A stretch of DNA of 64,000 nucleotides from Heterobasidion occidentale (lineage: Eukaryota > Basidiomycota > Agaricomycetes > Russulales > Bondarzewiaceae). Below are positions 21,205 to 33,290 of the stretch, piece by piece. The stretch's first letter is position 1. The number at the start of each line of letters is the position of its first letter. The position numbers and the translations under genes are program-made. Location of the stretch: the NCBI GenBank assembly GCA_039111635.1, contig JBCAQO010000006.1:1302001-1366000 (forward strand). Direction: 5' to 3'. Below the pieces are notes generated by a model. That model was given only the letters and a program-made list of their open reading frames with translations, was not told the DNA's origin and did no database searches.

Positions 21205-23152
21205 CGTCAGCAGTCGGTGAGTGTTCACAGTGGGCTTTTGAAGAAGTCTCTGTCACATCTTGCTGCCCTTTTGTGGGCCAACCAAACTTCTGGACGGACA
21301 AACATACCTCTCCAAGCAATCGGTCCGTTTGATCTAGGCTCGGACACAGCCGGTCATTCCCAATTCCGCTGCTCCGCTTGAGCTCCGACAAGGGCTCCAT
21401 GGGATTAGAGCCAGCTCGGCTTGCCCGGCCGTAACGACTCCGACGAAAACGCGCCGTGGCCTTTCAAAGCCCGCTTGGCCTATTCCGCTTGGTAAGCACG
21501 AGGCTACCCTTCGTGTTCCCGCCACCGGGTCCAGCCGTTCGCAGGCAGTGCAGTTTTGTTTTTTCAAAAAATCCTATCAAATCAGCCTACATGGGCTTTT
21601 CGCCGACCCCGGACACGTTGTGGCTCTGGATCTTCGAAGGAATCTCCCTCAAGGTTCCCCACAAATTGTAGGAGGTATTCCAGTAATTCCAGGTGTGTGC
21701 TGACTTACTCCCGAGATTCAGGTTTATTTGGAAAGACGCGCTTCTGACATGATGTGTTGCCCTGTTTTAGGCCAACAAACCCACGGGACAAAATAGGTGA
21801 CACTCTACAGATTAGCGATGCGTTTGATCATCTGCAATGGAAAGTATTCCGTTCTTCCAGTAAGCAGGCGGGCTTTGTTACGGCTTGCTTTGTTGAGCTT
21901 ACATCAGCAGTGCCAGGCATTCCCTTTATGTTCCTTACATTGGGTCCGGCCACGCCGTCTAGAAGCGAAATATTCTCAGCCCGAAATTGCATTGAACCAA
22001 TTCACAGCCTCTTCGATGACCTTGGGCTCTTGCTCGGTGGAATGGAAATGTTGCGTCTGAGGACTCCCTGAAAAGACTCCTTGTGAATCTTGGGAAATCG
22101 CAGTGCGTACTGGCTTGGATTCATCAAGGGCGTTCTATAAAATTTCTCTGTAGCGTGACCTCTAGCCATAATCTAAGATACTTAGTATCGCTGTCCAGTA
22201 CCACTTTCGAATGAAGCTCGCATTGCGTGAATGGATGCCTGGCCCATCAGCCACCTCATTTATTTGTGTTCACTGCCTGTTCAGACTGTGAGCCTTTGGG
22301 CTGGCTGCTGTACCAAATGTACATCCAACGACATGTAGGTGATCCGGCACCATGATCAGGGTGATCCATTGCAGAATATTTTGGAGCAGCGCCAGCGGAC
22401 ATAAATTAATGTGCACGTAGTGTTTCTCACGGGGGTGTAAGGAAACGTCCGCCCGATCAGAACGTGCTTGCGATTGACTGTGCGCTCTGTTATATATGTT
22501 TCTGTATTCTACGCTCTATATCTACGTCTCTTGATTGTGGCGATGCGCGAGGCATGAAGTTGAGCGGTCATTATTGCACTCCATTTACCCCAGATGCTAT
22601 GCTCCAAAGCAATTACAAGTGTCTCCAAATTGTACAGATGACCTGTTGCCAGCCAAAGTACAACTTCATAACGGAAAATATATCTTTAGATGACAATGAC
22701 TGAAACTGTCCTCCGATATATCTTGCACCGAATCGAACTACCACGAACCCTCCGCGTGTGGTGAGGAGGACCCGTCATCATGATGACTGTCGGATTTACT
22801 GCTCTAAAATTCAAACAAGGATGAAAGGCTGAGACTGAGTAAGGTATTATAGAGTTGTGAAAGGACTCCCGTGAACAAGGATTACTGTTCATATAAGGTC
22901 AGCAATCCCCAGACCGAAGAAAGATAAGGAAATGTATTGGAGGTAGCTTTCGGCAGGTTTGAAAACAAGCAGCGTAGTGGAAGGGGCAAGAGGTTCAAGA
23001 GGAGAAGCTGCAAATAGAGAGCAGAACCTGGAGTCAAAGCGATCCAAGGATTAGTTACGGGTATAAGTAAGGTACTCCCATTAGTCGTCGTACCGCGTTC
23101 AACGATATATGGGAAAATATATTAGAATCTGAAACACCTTGGAGTTTTAGAA
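21205..23152. other. Long intergenic stretch, no gene seen
   Basis: About 1.9 kb with only short, unconvincing open frames. I looked for transposase, reverse transcriptase and terminal repeats and found none. It probably includes the promoter of the C2H2 gene and the 3' UTR of the AlkB-like gene. Confidence 0.45.
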
Positions 23153-26100
23153 TCATTTTTGTGGTGAGATGCATCGTGCCGTTGCAGCTATGCGAAAATT
23201 CCTAGGAATAACTGTATGCCTTTACATGAGTAAAGTCAGCTGCAAGGTGCTGAATGATGGACTTGGACAAGAGAGGGAACGCACTCGTAGTACTTCTGCA
23301 CGTCAAACCCGTCCATCACGACGATATCTCCCTACGTGACAAACAAAGGTGGTCGATTCCGAGCTCGTTTCCGGATGAGAATAGACCATACATGTTTTAG
23401 AACGATTCTCAATGCTTCGCTTTTGACCGACTTCCCTGTTGTTTTGGATTTTGCATACTGGGAATGTAGGCGGAAAGACATGAAGGCCACGGATCCGAGG
23501 GAAAGTGCTGCAACAACTGAACCGAGGCCTCGTTCGCTATCACTGTGATACTGTTTTTTCTATGAGACACCAACGTTTCGAATCAGAAGTGGTATACCTA
23601 CAGCCATACTCTGCTTCTCCATGTACGCAGCACTCAGAATCTCGTTGAAACAAACGTCATGTTTGAGCATGTCCTTGACACGCTGTCGGATCAGGTTCAG
23701 AGCGCGCCGCACCGCCGAACATGCATTTTCAAGGGGGACAGTCTGGTCTGCGCTACCAACGTACTGCGATCCCATTAAGACTGCATCATCTCGACCAAGT
23801 GAAGATTTACCTGATACTGGGCACCGGCTGCGCCGAGACAGAACATGAGCTTTGTGCGGCTATTTTGGGAATGTACGCACTATTTTGGGAGAAGTAATTC
23901 GTCAGAAGCCGACCTCGACCTAGAGCATCTGGGTCAATCGGCTCTCATATTGCCAGGTAACTGTATTTACATTTGTGCTACGTAGAACGAATGTTAGCGA
24001 TATGATACAGCTATCCTGCATCGATGAAGTACTCACACTCTTCATAGGAAACCGACGAAATTTGAGTTGACCGCTACTCGCTTGTTCTTGATACTCTCGG
24101 AATATCTGATTAGCCTCCTCATTGATCAGAGGATGACCTTGGATCAAGTGTATCTTTCCTCTGATGAATGAATCATTAGGCAAAAACCCTTGGTATTCTT
24201 GACTAGCCACAGACCTATCTCCGGGTAGAGTGTATGTTCGATAAGAGCATTGCTGGTTCCCGGAGGAGAACGGCAAGGGCCTAGACACTTGGATTCCTGT
24301 TACCAAGCATGTCAAAATTACCACTCAGATAAAATATCAGACGCATATTACCGTTATCTCCAAGGCGATGATCACGGTAAGGAAGCGTATCCACTTGCGA
24401 CCAAAAGTCCTTTGGATCCCGAATCTGACCCAAGACCTTGTGTTTCAACTGATCGGCGACGTAAGCGAACAGGATCAAAGCACTTGTCGTGGTGACCGAC
24501 ATACCCCGCAGGATTCACATTCCCAACATTCCCACTTGGACCTGCAACGGATGTATGAGATATACATTGGTGCAATGAACGCTTTTGAATCACCTGCTTG
24601 ATAAGCGGCCACACACTCGGCAATGCATCCCCTTTGTAAACCTACGATCCGTTACGATCATGTTCTGACAATCTGGAAGTTTTTCAGGTAGAATATCCAG
24701 TAAAGCTTGGCAGCCTTCCGTAGTATCTGTGGGCTTCAAAAAATCCTCTTCGTAGAGTAGTGACTCTGACAGTGGTTGCCGACCGTCGATAACCCAGAAG
24801 GATGAGCACCTGGGGTTCAGACACATCCATCCCTTGGTATAGACGGATGGCGAAATCGACCCACAGTCTACACACTGTGGAGAGGTGGACAAGGCGTTAT
24901 TCCTGATGATACGATAGTGAGTCCGGAGATCGCGACGCGACGACAAGGTATAAGAGACAGACTCAGTCGCAATTTTCACTATGGGCTAGGAGATCAGAAA
25001 GGATCTACTGACCGGTTACGACTCCACTCACTTGGCTCTGGCCTGCTAGACGGTTTGTCTGAGGAGGTTCTGCCATTGTGAAGGCACATTCGAGAAAACG
25101 GCAATGGTACTTGAGACACTCTCTATGTTAGTCGGTAGATGCAAGGTAACAAAACGCGCGAGGGTTTACCATCAGTGGCGCTCTTCTGGCACCACCACGG
25201 AATTCCCTGCTGGTCACACCACTGAAACGCGAACTTGTAGCGCACCACTCGCTTTCCAGTCGGAAGAAGTTGCAGATCAGCTACGTGGAAAACATCAGCG
25301 TGAATGGCACTTTCAAACGATGAGATTTACCCCAGGCATGCACGATCTTATAGAATCCAAGCACTACATATGTATACTTCCCAGCAGCCAAATCGAACGG
25401 GAATAAGGAATATCGATCGTCTATCAGGAGCACAACCGGCTGCCCTGTCTTGAAAGTGTTGAGAAGTGCCTTGACAGACTTGTCTTCCGCAAGCTGATCC
25501 GATGCTGATTGTTTTTCGATCTGGCCTTTTTTGGAATGTAATGCTTCCGACTTGCCCCCTCTGTTGGCTCTTTGAACAAAATGGGTCACCATCAAGAACG
25601 AAACCACCTACCCATGCGATATGATCAGCCTGCCATCGTGGTGACATATATCTCGACTATGTAAAGTACATCAGATGCCATTCAGATACCGAAAGTAATC
25701 ACTTACTCCGAAGAGTACGCACTCAGCAAGTAGCCTTTGACGATATTATGCAAGAAGTAGACACCACCTTGATAGCTACGGAACCAGTCGAAAGATTCAC
25801 AAAGCTCTTGTCGAGACTGATTGGTGTGTGTAGGATAAGTCCCTTAACGTTCAAAAAGGGTGCGCCAACAATTATACGCACCTGAGCCCATATTGGTGGC
25901 TGCACAGGAAGTGGTGGCCTCTGCATGGGGGCTTGAGGTACAGATTCCTTGAGAGTGGAAGGTTCAGGCGCAGAAGCCCTGGGAACAGAAATTGTGGGCG
26001 CAGTATGCTCAAGTGCAGGATGCTGTGATGACGACATTGCAGATGCAAAGCGAACCACATCGGCTAGAGGTGTATCCTCCTCATCGCTTACATCGTCGCT

Positions 26101-27950
26101 AAAATGCTGGCCTTCGGATTGATCGTCCCAGTTATCATCAAGAACGCCGCTACGAGACTTTGTATTCGAAGCGTCGATCGCATGTCGAGGAACTTGTCCA
26201 CACCTCTAGAGCTCAAACGACCATCGGCAAGGGGTAATGAAGGTGCTGATGCGGAGGCAATATATAAACGTGTGGGCGTTGGTACTTGATTTTGTGGAGT
26301 GTTCTGATTGCACCTAGGTTTTCGTCTAGACATCACCTTCGTTGAATCATTCTCTCCAGAACGAGAGGATGCATCTTTATCCGCGGAGACCCTCGAGCCA
26401 CACTTTTTGGAAATCCTGGACTTGTGTTTCTCTTTGGCAGCGCTACCCTGTGCCGTGTGGTTATTCGCAGGGACCGCACCATCATTCGTTCGTATGCGTT
26501 TTGCGGGTTGCTCTGAGAAATCCCATTCGTATTGTTCGGCGGCCCTCTGCTGACTCCCGACACCTGCTCTACCAATTGGATCATTCGTAGACTGCACCTG
26601 TTCCATCTGATCTAGTCGCCGGTCCACAGTCGTAATTTCCGCCCGGGAATGCCTGAGACCACGTTTAATGCCACCCTTCCTCGCCAAAGCCGTCGGGACT
26701 GGCGGACAGTCGATATTAAGCGCCTCCTCAGGATGAGAAGCGGATTCGCTGACATCCGATTTGTCGATCTTCCGCCTCTTGGTCCTCTTCGCCATTTGGT
26801 GGGTGGCAGCAGCTGCGTCAGCAGGGAACTTGGGCTTTTTGGCCTTCACTCGCGTCAAGGTTGTCTTCTGGAGAGGCCCCATATTCTCTTCTGTGCAGAT
26901 GATGAGGTGATCAACAAACGCTTATGAGGAATGGAAATGAAGTCAGACCTTGTTGAAGGGCGGCTTCAGTATCTCGCTTTCTCTTCTTCCGGGCTTTCGT
27001 GCGTTGCGGTTTCACCGCTGCTGCAAAATTGATACCTTCCGGCAGTGGGCGATCATCTTCCAAAGCAATTTCTTCCTCTTCACCCCCGCCCTTCCTCTTC
27101 CCCTCCTTTTGCGGTGTAGTCTTGAGAGTGCGCTCAGAGGAACTTCGAAGTAAGGATGGTTCGCGTCGGGCAACAATTTGATAATCTTCCTCCTTTTCGT
27201 CCTCGGTGACAACATGGATGGTAGGTGATCCTGAACGAGGACTACGAGAGGAGGGCGGTAGGCTGTCGATCGTGTCACCAGATGGTGGACCTGCGTGTTT
27301 CCGCACGTTGGGCTCGGATTCGGGCCTCTCGATGGTGACGACCTCATCTGGCCTTTTCCGATCAGATCTAAGTTTGCGTTTACATTTTGTCTCTTTACGC
27401 CCTCCCCTATTATCCCCGGTGTCACTGACACGCGCCTTGGACCAGGAATTAGTCAACCGTCGAGTATACCCCCAATCTTTGAGTTTACTATTGGCTGCTA
27501 TAACAGCAGCATCCGGGCGACCTTCAAACATATACCAGTAGAACTCGATGAACAATTCGAGTGACCCATTATCATGAGTAGTCATTCTTCGAGAGTCGGT
27601 GGGAAGTTCTTGTTCTGTGAGACAAATGCAGTCTAGCCATCCTTGAGCTGCTTTGCGCTACGAACCTCCAGTCAGCCAAAGTGTAAAGAAGTAGAAATTG
27701 CGAAGCGCTCGATCGCAACACGCGCAACTGAGGAAGGACGATCGGAAGATACGGGACGTGATCTACTAACCGCACTCTGGTCTGTACGTATGAGGTCTAC
27801 AGCACGTTTTGGCCAAATGTTCGAGTTCTTTCGGCCGTTGTGGCCCTGCCAGGACCTCCGCACAACGAATTCAGTCAGGAAAGGCTCAAACTGCAAGAGG
27901 TCGATGTCATGGAAAGTTTTTGGCAGAGGCATGGGTGCATTAGGCAGCAT
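23153..27950 (-). CDS. AlkB-like Fe(II)/2-oxoglutarate oxygenase with Cys-rich modules
   Basis: About 1234 residues in 20 exons, all in consistent phase: 27950..27771, 27657..26949, 26890..26286, 26205..25882, 25816..25707, 25656..25612, 25569..25331, 25280..25170, 25120..25032, 24985..24594, 24541..24505, 24448..24352, 24296..24037, 23977..23962, 23919..23881, 23827..23811, 23763..23602, 23550..23392, 23331..23285, 23219..23153. Residues 1-150 are folded and helical; about 150-480 are basic, acidic and disordered. A beta-rich domain (FKTGQPVVLLIDDRYSLFPF) comes next, then a first Cys module CVDC...WMCLNPRC and a second HCRVC...WECWECESC. The C-terminal double-stranded beta-helix shows the iron ligands H-x-D in YHSDSERG, the distal His in YYEHTV and the 2-oxoglutarate/substrate arginines in NFRIAATARC, the AlkB pattern. 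It probably oxidises a methyl group on nucleic acid or protein. The first exon is less certain; an internal ATG at 27585 is the alternative. Confidence 0.88.
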
Positions 27951-28244
27951 GATGGTAGTGTCGTGCTTGCAGCAGGGCACAAGGAAGCCGATGAAGAGAG
28001 CAGGTAGCTCAAGTGCGCAGGAGTTTGCGTGGGTCCCACGTTCGCGGGCGGGACCGTGTGGAAGGAATTCCACTGATATTTGGACTCTCAGCGCCAGCTC
28101 TTCCTGAGCTCAAGTTTGTTTGCTCTCGCTGCACGCTGCCGTGATCCAATGCATGGCCAGAGACACGTGTGACTAACTCTACGACAATAATAGAATGGTC
28201 GATTCGTCTACAGACAGAACAGAACCGGACGCTGTCATGTCCAT

Positions 28245-28933
28245 TCATTTTGAGCCGAGCGCGTGTTGCAGGGCCTCGTACACATCCGCCTCAATACGCG
28301 CCTCTGCCTTGTCCTCCTCTGACCCATTGCCCGCAAGGACCTTCTGCGCCTCCTGAAGATTCGCGCGGACGGCCTAAGTCATGGAGGATCAGGATTGCAC
28401 ACATGGCGGTAAGATGCATAATTCATACTTCTGAGGAGAAGTCCTCTAGAGGAGCGGCCTCGACGACGTTGATAGTGAGCTTGTTGTTGGGATGAACATT
28501 GGCAAACCCGCCAGAGACTTTTGAACAGCATAGTTGGGACATGCATTTGAGTCGCAGTCAAATGACACATAACGCACCGAACCACTTCTTTGAAGTATTC
28601 CCAGACTCAATGACCTCTACAACTCCTGGACGAAGCGGCTCGATGGAAGGCACATGGTTCGCGAGAATACCCATGTCACCGGTCGCAGCAGACAAGTTGA
28701 CCTGAACGACATCCGTGGAGGTGAAGATGGCCTGCGCAAGAACAGGTTTCGGATTCGCGAGTGTGATTCATGAGGTCGTGCAACCTGGCATAAAACTTCG
28801 GACATACTTGATGGGGGAGAACCAGGGAAAGCTTGATCTTGTCCGTAGCCTCGGCGTAGCCACGTCTGCCGAGGGTGGAAGATGCTCTTGGAACGCGTCG
28901 AGCGGCAGAGGTGAGGAGACGGAAAGTAGACAT
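28245..28933 (-). CDS. ATP16: Mitochondrial ATP synthase F1 delta subunit
   Basis: Central-stalk subunit of the F1 sector, linking gamma to the c-ring. Four exons (28933..28808, 28731..28578, 28517..28429, 28373..28245) give 165 residues. The N-terminus MSTFRLLTSAARRVPRASS is a typical mitochondrial presequence (basic, no acids), cleaved near RRGYA. The beta-sandwich shows LSAATGDMGILANHVPSIE and LRPGVVEVIE, followed by VSGGFANVHPNNKLTI, and the C-terminal helical hairpin has VRANLQEAQKVLAG and EADVYEALQHAL. Length and order match the fungal family. Confidence 0.95.
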
Positions 28934-29245
28934 GGTGGAAGGAGGTGATTTGAGCGGACGTCACGACGTGAATTCGGGAGATTCAGCTCGGACTGTCCCG
29001 GAGAGGAGACACCTAATTCGAACTGGTTACATGGGCCATGGACTGTGTACCGAACCGTACTCTAGACTGCGGTCCGCATCTGAGCGGATGCGGACTTGCT
29101 CACAACTTCGATGTCTCGATCCTCAGAAACTTGACGTCGTCGCGGCTCTATAGAGCCAGTGACTCGCAAAAGAATTATCTATAAGGATGGACGAAACTGC
29201 ACAAGCTTGCTCTATCCACTCATCTCATTTACACTGCTTTCTGCC
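28934..29245. promoter_or_regulatory. Divergent promoter, ATP16 and first Ohr gene
   Basis: A 312-bp gap between two start codons on opposite strands. It contains ACGTCACGACGTG about 30 bp upstream of the ATP16 ATG. The factors that bind here are unknown. Confidence 0.4.
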
Positions 29246-29927
29246 ATGAATACAGCCCTCAGGACTTCATATCGTCTTTTGAAGAGTCCCATGCGGGTGA
29301 TCAAGTACGGCGAGGTGCCTCAACGGACTCTCATGACAATCGAGAGTATCCAAGTATGCTCTAATTGTGTTCATTTTATCATCGTGTCCCCATATAGCCA
29401 TTTTTACACAGTACACTGCACATGCTACTGCTTCAGGCAAGGGACGAGACGGTCAAGTCACATCTGACGATGACGACGGCATTCAATTGCGCCTCGCCAA
29501 GCCTAAATCTCTTGGTGGTAAGGGCGATGGCCAAAATCCCGAGCAGCTGTTCGCCATGGGATATGCAGGTGAGAGTCCTTTTCTTCATATGCCAATCCAC
29601 CTTCAGCGCTCATACCGAATGAATGGACGACAGCCTGCTTTCTGACTTCGCTCCAGCTCGCCGCGGGAAAATTGAATAAGTCTGACGCAGTCCGGGGCGC
29701 AAAAGTACACACTGAGGTTCATATCGGAAATGCGAAGGAAGTTGAGGGGTATGGCCTTTCCGTTGATATCAAGGTTGAGGGTGTTCATGACCAGGATCTC
29801 ATTGACGCTGGACATCAGGTCAGTTACAATCCGGTTTGCAAGCATCTGATCTGATCGTCCATTTCAGACGTGCCCTTACAGTCGTGCCTTGGAGCACGGA
29901 GCTGTGGTGAACGTGTCTAAATTGTAA
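29246..29927 (+). CDS. Ohr/OsmC-family organic hydroperoxide reductase, copy 1
   Basis: Thiol peroxidase that reduces organic hydroperoxides. Exons 29246..29353, 29412..29568, 29634..29818 and 29868..29927 give 169 residues. The core matches Ohr: LGGKGDGQNPEQLFAMGYA, the first catalytic Cys in ACFLTSLQLAAGK, and the resolving Cys in TCPYSRALEHGAVVNV. The first 36 residues are basic and lack acids until GEVPQ, suggesting a mitochondrial presequence. A second gene with the same exon lengths (108, 157, 185, 60) follows 440 bp downstream, so this is a tandem duplication. Fungal Ohr genes are less common than bacterial ones. Confidence 0.93.
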
Positions 29928-30366
29928 AATGATGTTGGGCGTCTCAGTAACTTGTGTCGTAAGGACATTGTCCTTTTTGTGAACAAGCTCAATCCGTTCT
30001 CAGGGCCTCATCTATTGTTTCTCCCTTCCCTTGCACTTGGAGAACTCCTCAGCTTGAGTTTTCTGGTCGCTTGCAGACCCTCGATGTCCTGTATCTGAGC
30101 GCTCGGAATGTTGATATATTTTCTCTTCACCCACGGGCGTTTGTCAGATACCTGTCAACTTCAGGTATATGTCTGCGCTCAGCGCCCATGAGCGGTCCCT
30201 GTTATCAATTATGCATGACAACGCATCATTGTACCTCTCGATGTCGCGTGCTCGGGCCCAAGGCGTCTTGGCTCGCTGCCAATATGCTCTCGAGACTTCC
30301 TGCCCCACTCCTTGACCTCGTTTGGATTTTCATCAATTATTCTTGTCCATCGTCCAAATTTCGGCC
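29928..30366. other. Spacer between the two Ohr genes
   Basis: It should hold the 3' end of copy 1 and the promoter of copy 2. No conserved block shared with the copy 1 promoter is obvious by eye. Confidence 0.45.
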
Positions 30367-31099
30367 ATGTCTTCTCACCTGAGATCGTCGCTCATTCGCT
30401 CCGCTCGGCACACACGCACTGGCGTGACGTCATACACTTCAAAGCGAACTCTAATCACCTTGAAGGACCACATCGTGCGAGACCACATCTTCTTGCGCTC
30501 GAGCCTTGCGTGTTGAATGAAACGACAATATATGACACACAGTACTTCGCGCGCGCGACAGCCGAGGGTACTGGCCGCGCCGGAACAGTGACGTCTGACG
30601 GTGACTCGCCGCTCGAACTCAAGCTCGCGCTGCCCAAGGCCTTCGGCGGCAAGGGCGACGGGCAGAATCCCGAACAGCTCTTCGCGATGGGCTATTCCTG
30701 TGCGCTCGCTTCTCCCGCTTCTCAACCTTTCCCACTCCCATCACCACCCGACGCGCTTACTGAGCTCCTCGCACAGCCTGTTTCCTCGGTGCGATCCAGC
30801 TCGCCGCCTCGCGTGCAGGGAAGAAAGAGGTCGGCGATCGGGCGAAGGTGCACACAAAGGTGTACCTCGGACACCCGACTGACCGCGAGGGCTTTGGGCT
30901 GAAGGTAGATATCAACGTCGAGGGCGTAGAAGACGATGCGATCATTGCTGCAGCCCATGATGTCAGTCTTCTTCCACGTCAATCACTCAGATTTCCGGAA
31001 ACTGAAGGACTGATGACACTGTGTTTTGGATTTCGCCAGATCTGCCCATATAGTCTGGCATTGCGGGAAGGCATCGAGGTCAATGTCACAAAGGCTTGA
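30367..31099 (+). CDS. Ohr/OsmC-family organic hydroperoxide reductase, copy 2
   Basis: Tandem paralogue of the gene at 29246. Exons 30367..30474, 30543..30699, 30777..30961 and 31040..31099 have exactly the same lengths as those of copy 1, giving 169 residues. Motifs are FGGKGDGQNPEQLFAMGYS, first Cys in SCFLGAIQLAAS and second Cys in ICPYSLALREGIEVNV. The N-terminal MSSHLRSSLIRSARHTRT is basic and Ser-rich and again looks like a mitochondrial targeting sequence. GC content at third positions is clearly higher than in copy 1, so the pair is not recent or the copies evolve under different constraints. Confidence 0.93.
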
Positions 31100-31384
31100 T
31101 ATAGCGCCTGATATATTCTCTTCCAGAGATTCTCCTGGCCCACTTTTCTATGGTATAGGATGTATAGAAGAGATCTCTTAACTTCTCTTGGTTTTCAACA
31201 TACATATATATTCGGCTGAGACTTCTTCCCGATCTGACTCATTGGAATCACTAGGATGTCATTGACATACGAATTTTACAAGTACAATCATGCATATACA
31301 CGAACACGATGCTGCGACGAAAAGAAAGATGACCACTATAACCAGTGCCAACCAAGTAATCAATGCTCGAAACAAACGAAACCC
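31100..31384. other. Convergent 3' ends, Ohr copy 2 and malate synthase
   Basis: Nothing is seen beyond 3' UTR sequence. Confidence 0.45.
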
Positions 31385-33290
31385 TTACAGCGAGCTCTTC
31401 TGCCACTTCGCCGGCACTCCGTCCGCCGCCGCCAGATATGGCATCAGATCGCTTGTCAAGAACTCGCTCGGCCATTGCTTCCTGACTTGTGCCTTCAGGT
31501 ACTCCTTCACGATCTTGAGGTTCTCCTCCTTGAGCGCCGGGACCGCCTTACGCACCTCCGGCTCGGTCTCCTCAATGAGCTGGTCGACGTAAGCTGCGGT
31601 GATAGGCTCGCCGGTATCAAGCCGCGAGCCGTAGTGCACCCACTGCCAGAGCTGCACGCGCGTAATCTCTGCCGTCGCGGCATCCTCCATGAGCCAGTTG
31701 AGAGGGATGCATCCGTTCCCGCCAATCCATGCGACCGAGTATGCGATGGCGGTAGCGACGTTTGAGCGGACGCCCGCCGCTGTGATCTTTCCTGGCACTC
31801 TGTTGTTCAACAAGTCGGCAGCGGCGACGCGGACCTCCTCGCGGCGGATGTGATACTAATCGCGAAAACATCCGTCAGTACCTGACTCACTGCGATAACA
31901 GCAAGCCGACAAACCTGGTTCGGGCCAACCATGTATTGATCGAAGACCTCCCGAGCAATCTTGTTGATGAGCGGGTGTGCGATCCAGTCCCGTCGTGCCC
32001 GTTGGTAACTTCGCGCAGCTTGTCCGCACGGACCTTCTCCATCGCAACCTCGTTCGCCTTGTCATCGCCCTTGATCGGGATTTGAGCGGACATTCCACCC
32101 ATGGCAGCGACTTTTCGTCTGAGAAAGTAAGTCAATATCCATTTCAAAAAGTTAGGGGTTTTCAGCTACTCACTTGTGACAAGTCTGGATGAGCAACCGG
32201 ACGTAGGCATCCATGAATCCTACCTCCATGGTGACGTCCTTTCTGTCGGGGAGCACGGCGCTCCTGTCAGCTCTCCGCTTCTTGATGAAGCTGAAGATGT
32301 AGTCCCATCTAAAAGTCAAGACATGATGAGCGTGAAATTCTGACAAGTATCAAATATTCGTGTACCTTCCGCAGTTGAGACCTGATGAGTGGTTGCGCAA
32401 TTCGAAGAGAATCTCCTCCATCTGGAAGGCGGCAGGCAGAGTCTCGATTAAGACAGTCCCACGGATGGTGTTGTGGGGCATGCCGATGTAGGATTGTGAG
32501 AAGACGAAGACATCATTCCAAAGACGCGCTTCGAGGTAGTGTTCCATCTTGGGGAGGTAAAAGTAGGGCCCGGAGCCGCGCTTTACGAGCTCCTTCGCGT
32601 TGTGGTAAAAGTAGAGGGCAAAGTCGAAAAGAGAGCCAGAGACTGGCGCGTTATCCACAGTGATACGAGGCTCATCAAGGTGCCATCCTCTTGGCCTGGA
32701 TACATTCCGTCAGCTGCACGAGCGCTGATACGATGCGCATACACTGACCTTACGATGAGGACAGCGGGATTCGGAGAGAGTTTATATTGCTTCCCGTTAG
32801 ACTCAAAGTCAATCTGGCGACGGATAGCATCCCGAAGGTTGACCTGGCCTTCGATCATTGCCTTGAATGTCGGTGAGCTGGCGTCTGCGAAATCACGGAC
32901 GTAATGAGCATCGCTGCACGACCAACAACCCGCCAGACACGCACCTTCGAAGTCAGCCATGAACGTCTTAGCCCCGCTGTTGAGGGCATTGATGACCATC
33001 TTGCGATCTGTAGGGCCAGTGATCTCGACCCGCCTATCCTCGAGTCCAGGAGCAGGGGGTGCGCAGTGCCATGACGGCTCGGCGCGGATGTGTGCGGTCT
33101 CAGAGGGGAAGTCGAGAGGGACGCCGGAGTCAAAACGCTGTTGTGCGGACTCGCGGGCGACCAGGAGGCTCTGTCGGGTAGCCTCGAATGTCCTGTGGAG
33201 GGCAGCGAGGAAGGCGAGTGCGCCGTCGGTCAGGATTTCAGCCTGCGCCTTTTCTGCGACTTTAGTATGAATTTGTACGGCAGCAACCAT
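31385..33290 (-). CDS. MLS1: Malate synthase, with one apparent frameshift
   Basis: Glyoxylate-cycle enzyme condensing acetyl-CoA with glyoxylate to malate. Exons 33290..32749, 32695..32366, 32308..32174, 32118..31915 and 31855..31385 encode about 560 residues if one base is restored. Signatures seen are [43 protein letters not shown] in parts, GLNCGRWDYIFS and, in the last exon, GIRSNV-like [20 protein letters not shown]. In exon 4 the conserved GHDGTW-IAHP motif is broken near 31990: after GHDGT the frame is lost by one missing base, and the following exon length confirms exactly one base short. The C-terminus is KSSL, a weak match to a peroxisomal PTS1 signal. Confidence 0.9.

Noticed and set aside
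21205..23152. Possible transposon remnant in the longest left-hand gap
   Set aside because: I saw no terminal repeats, transposase, integrase or reverse transcriptase motifs.
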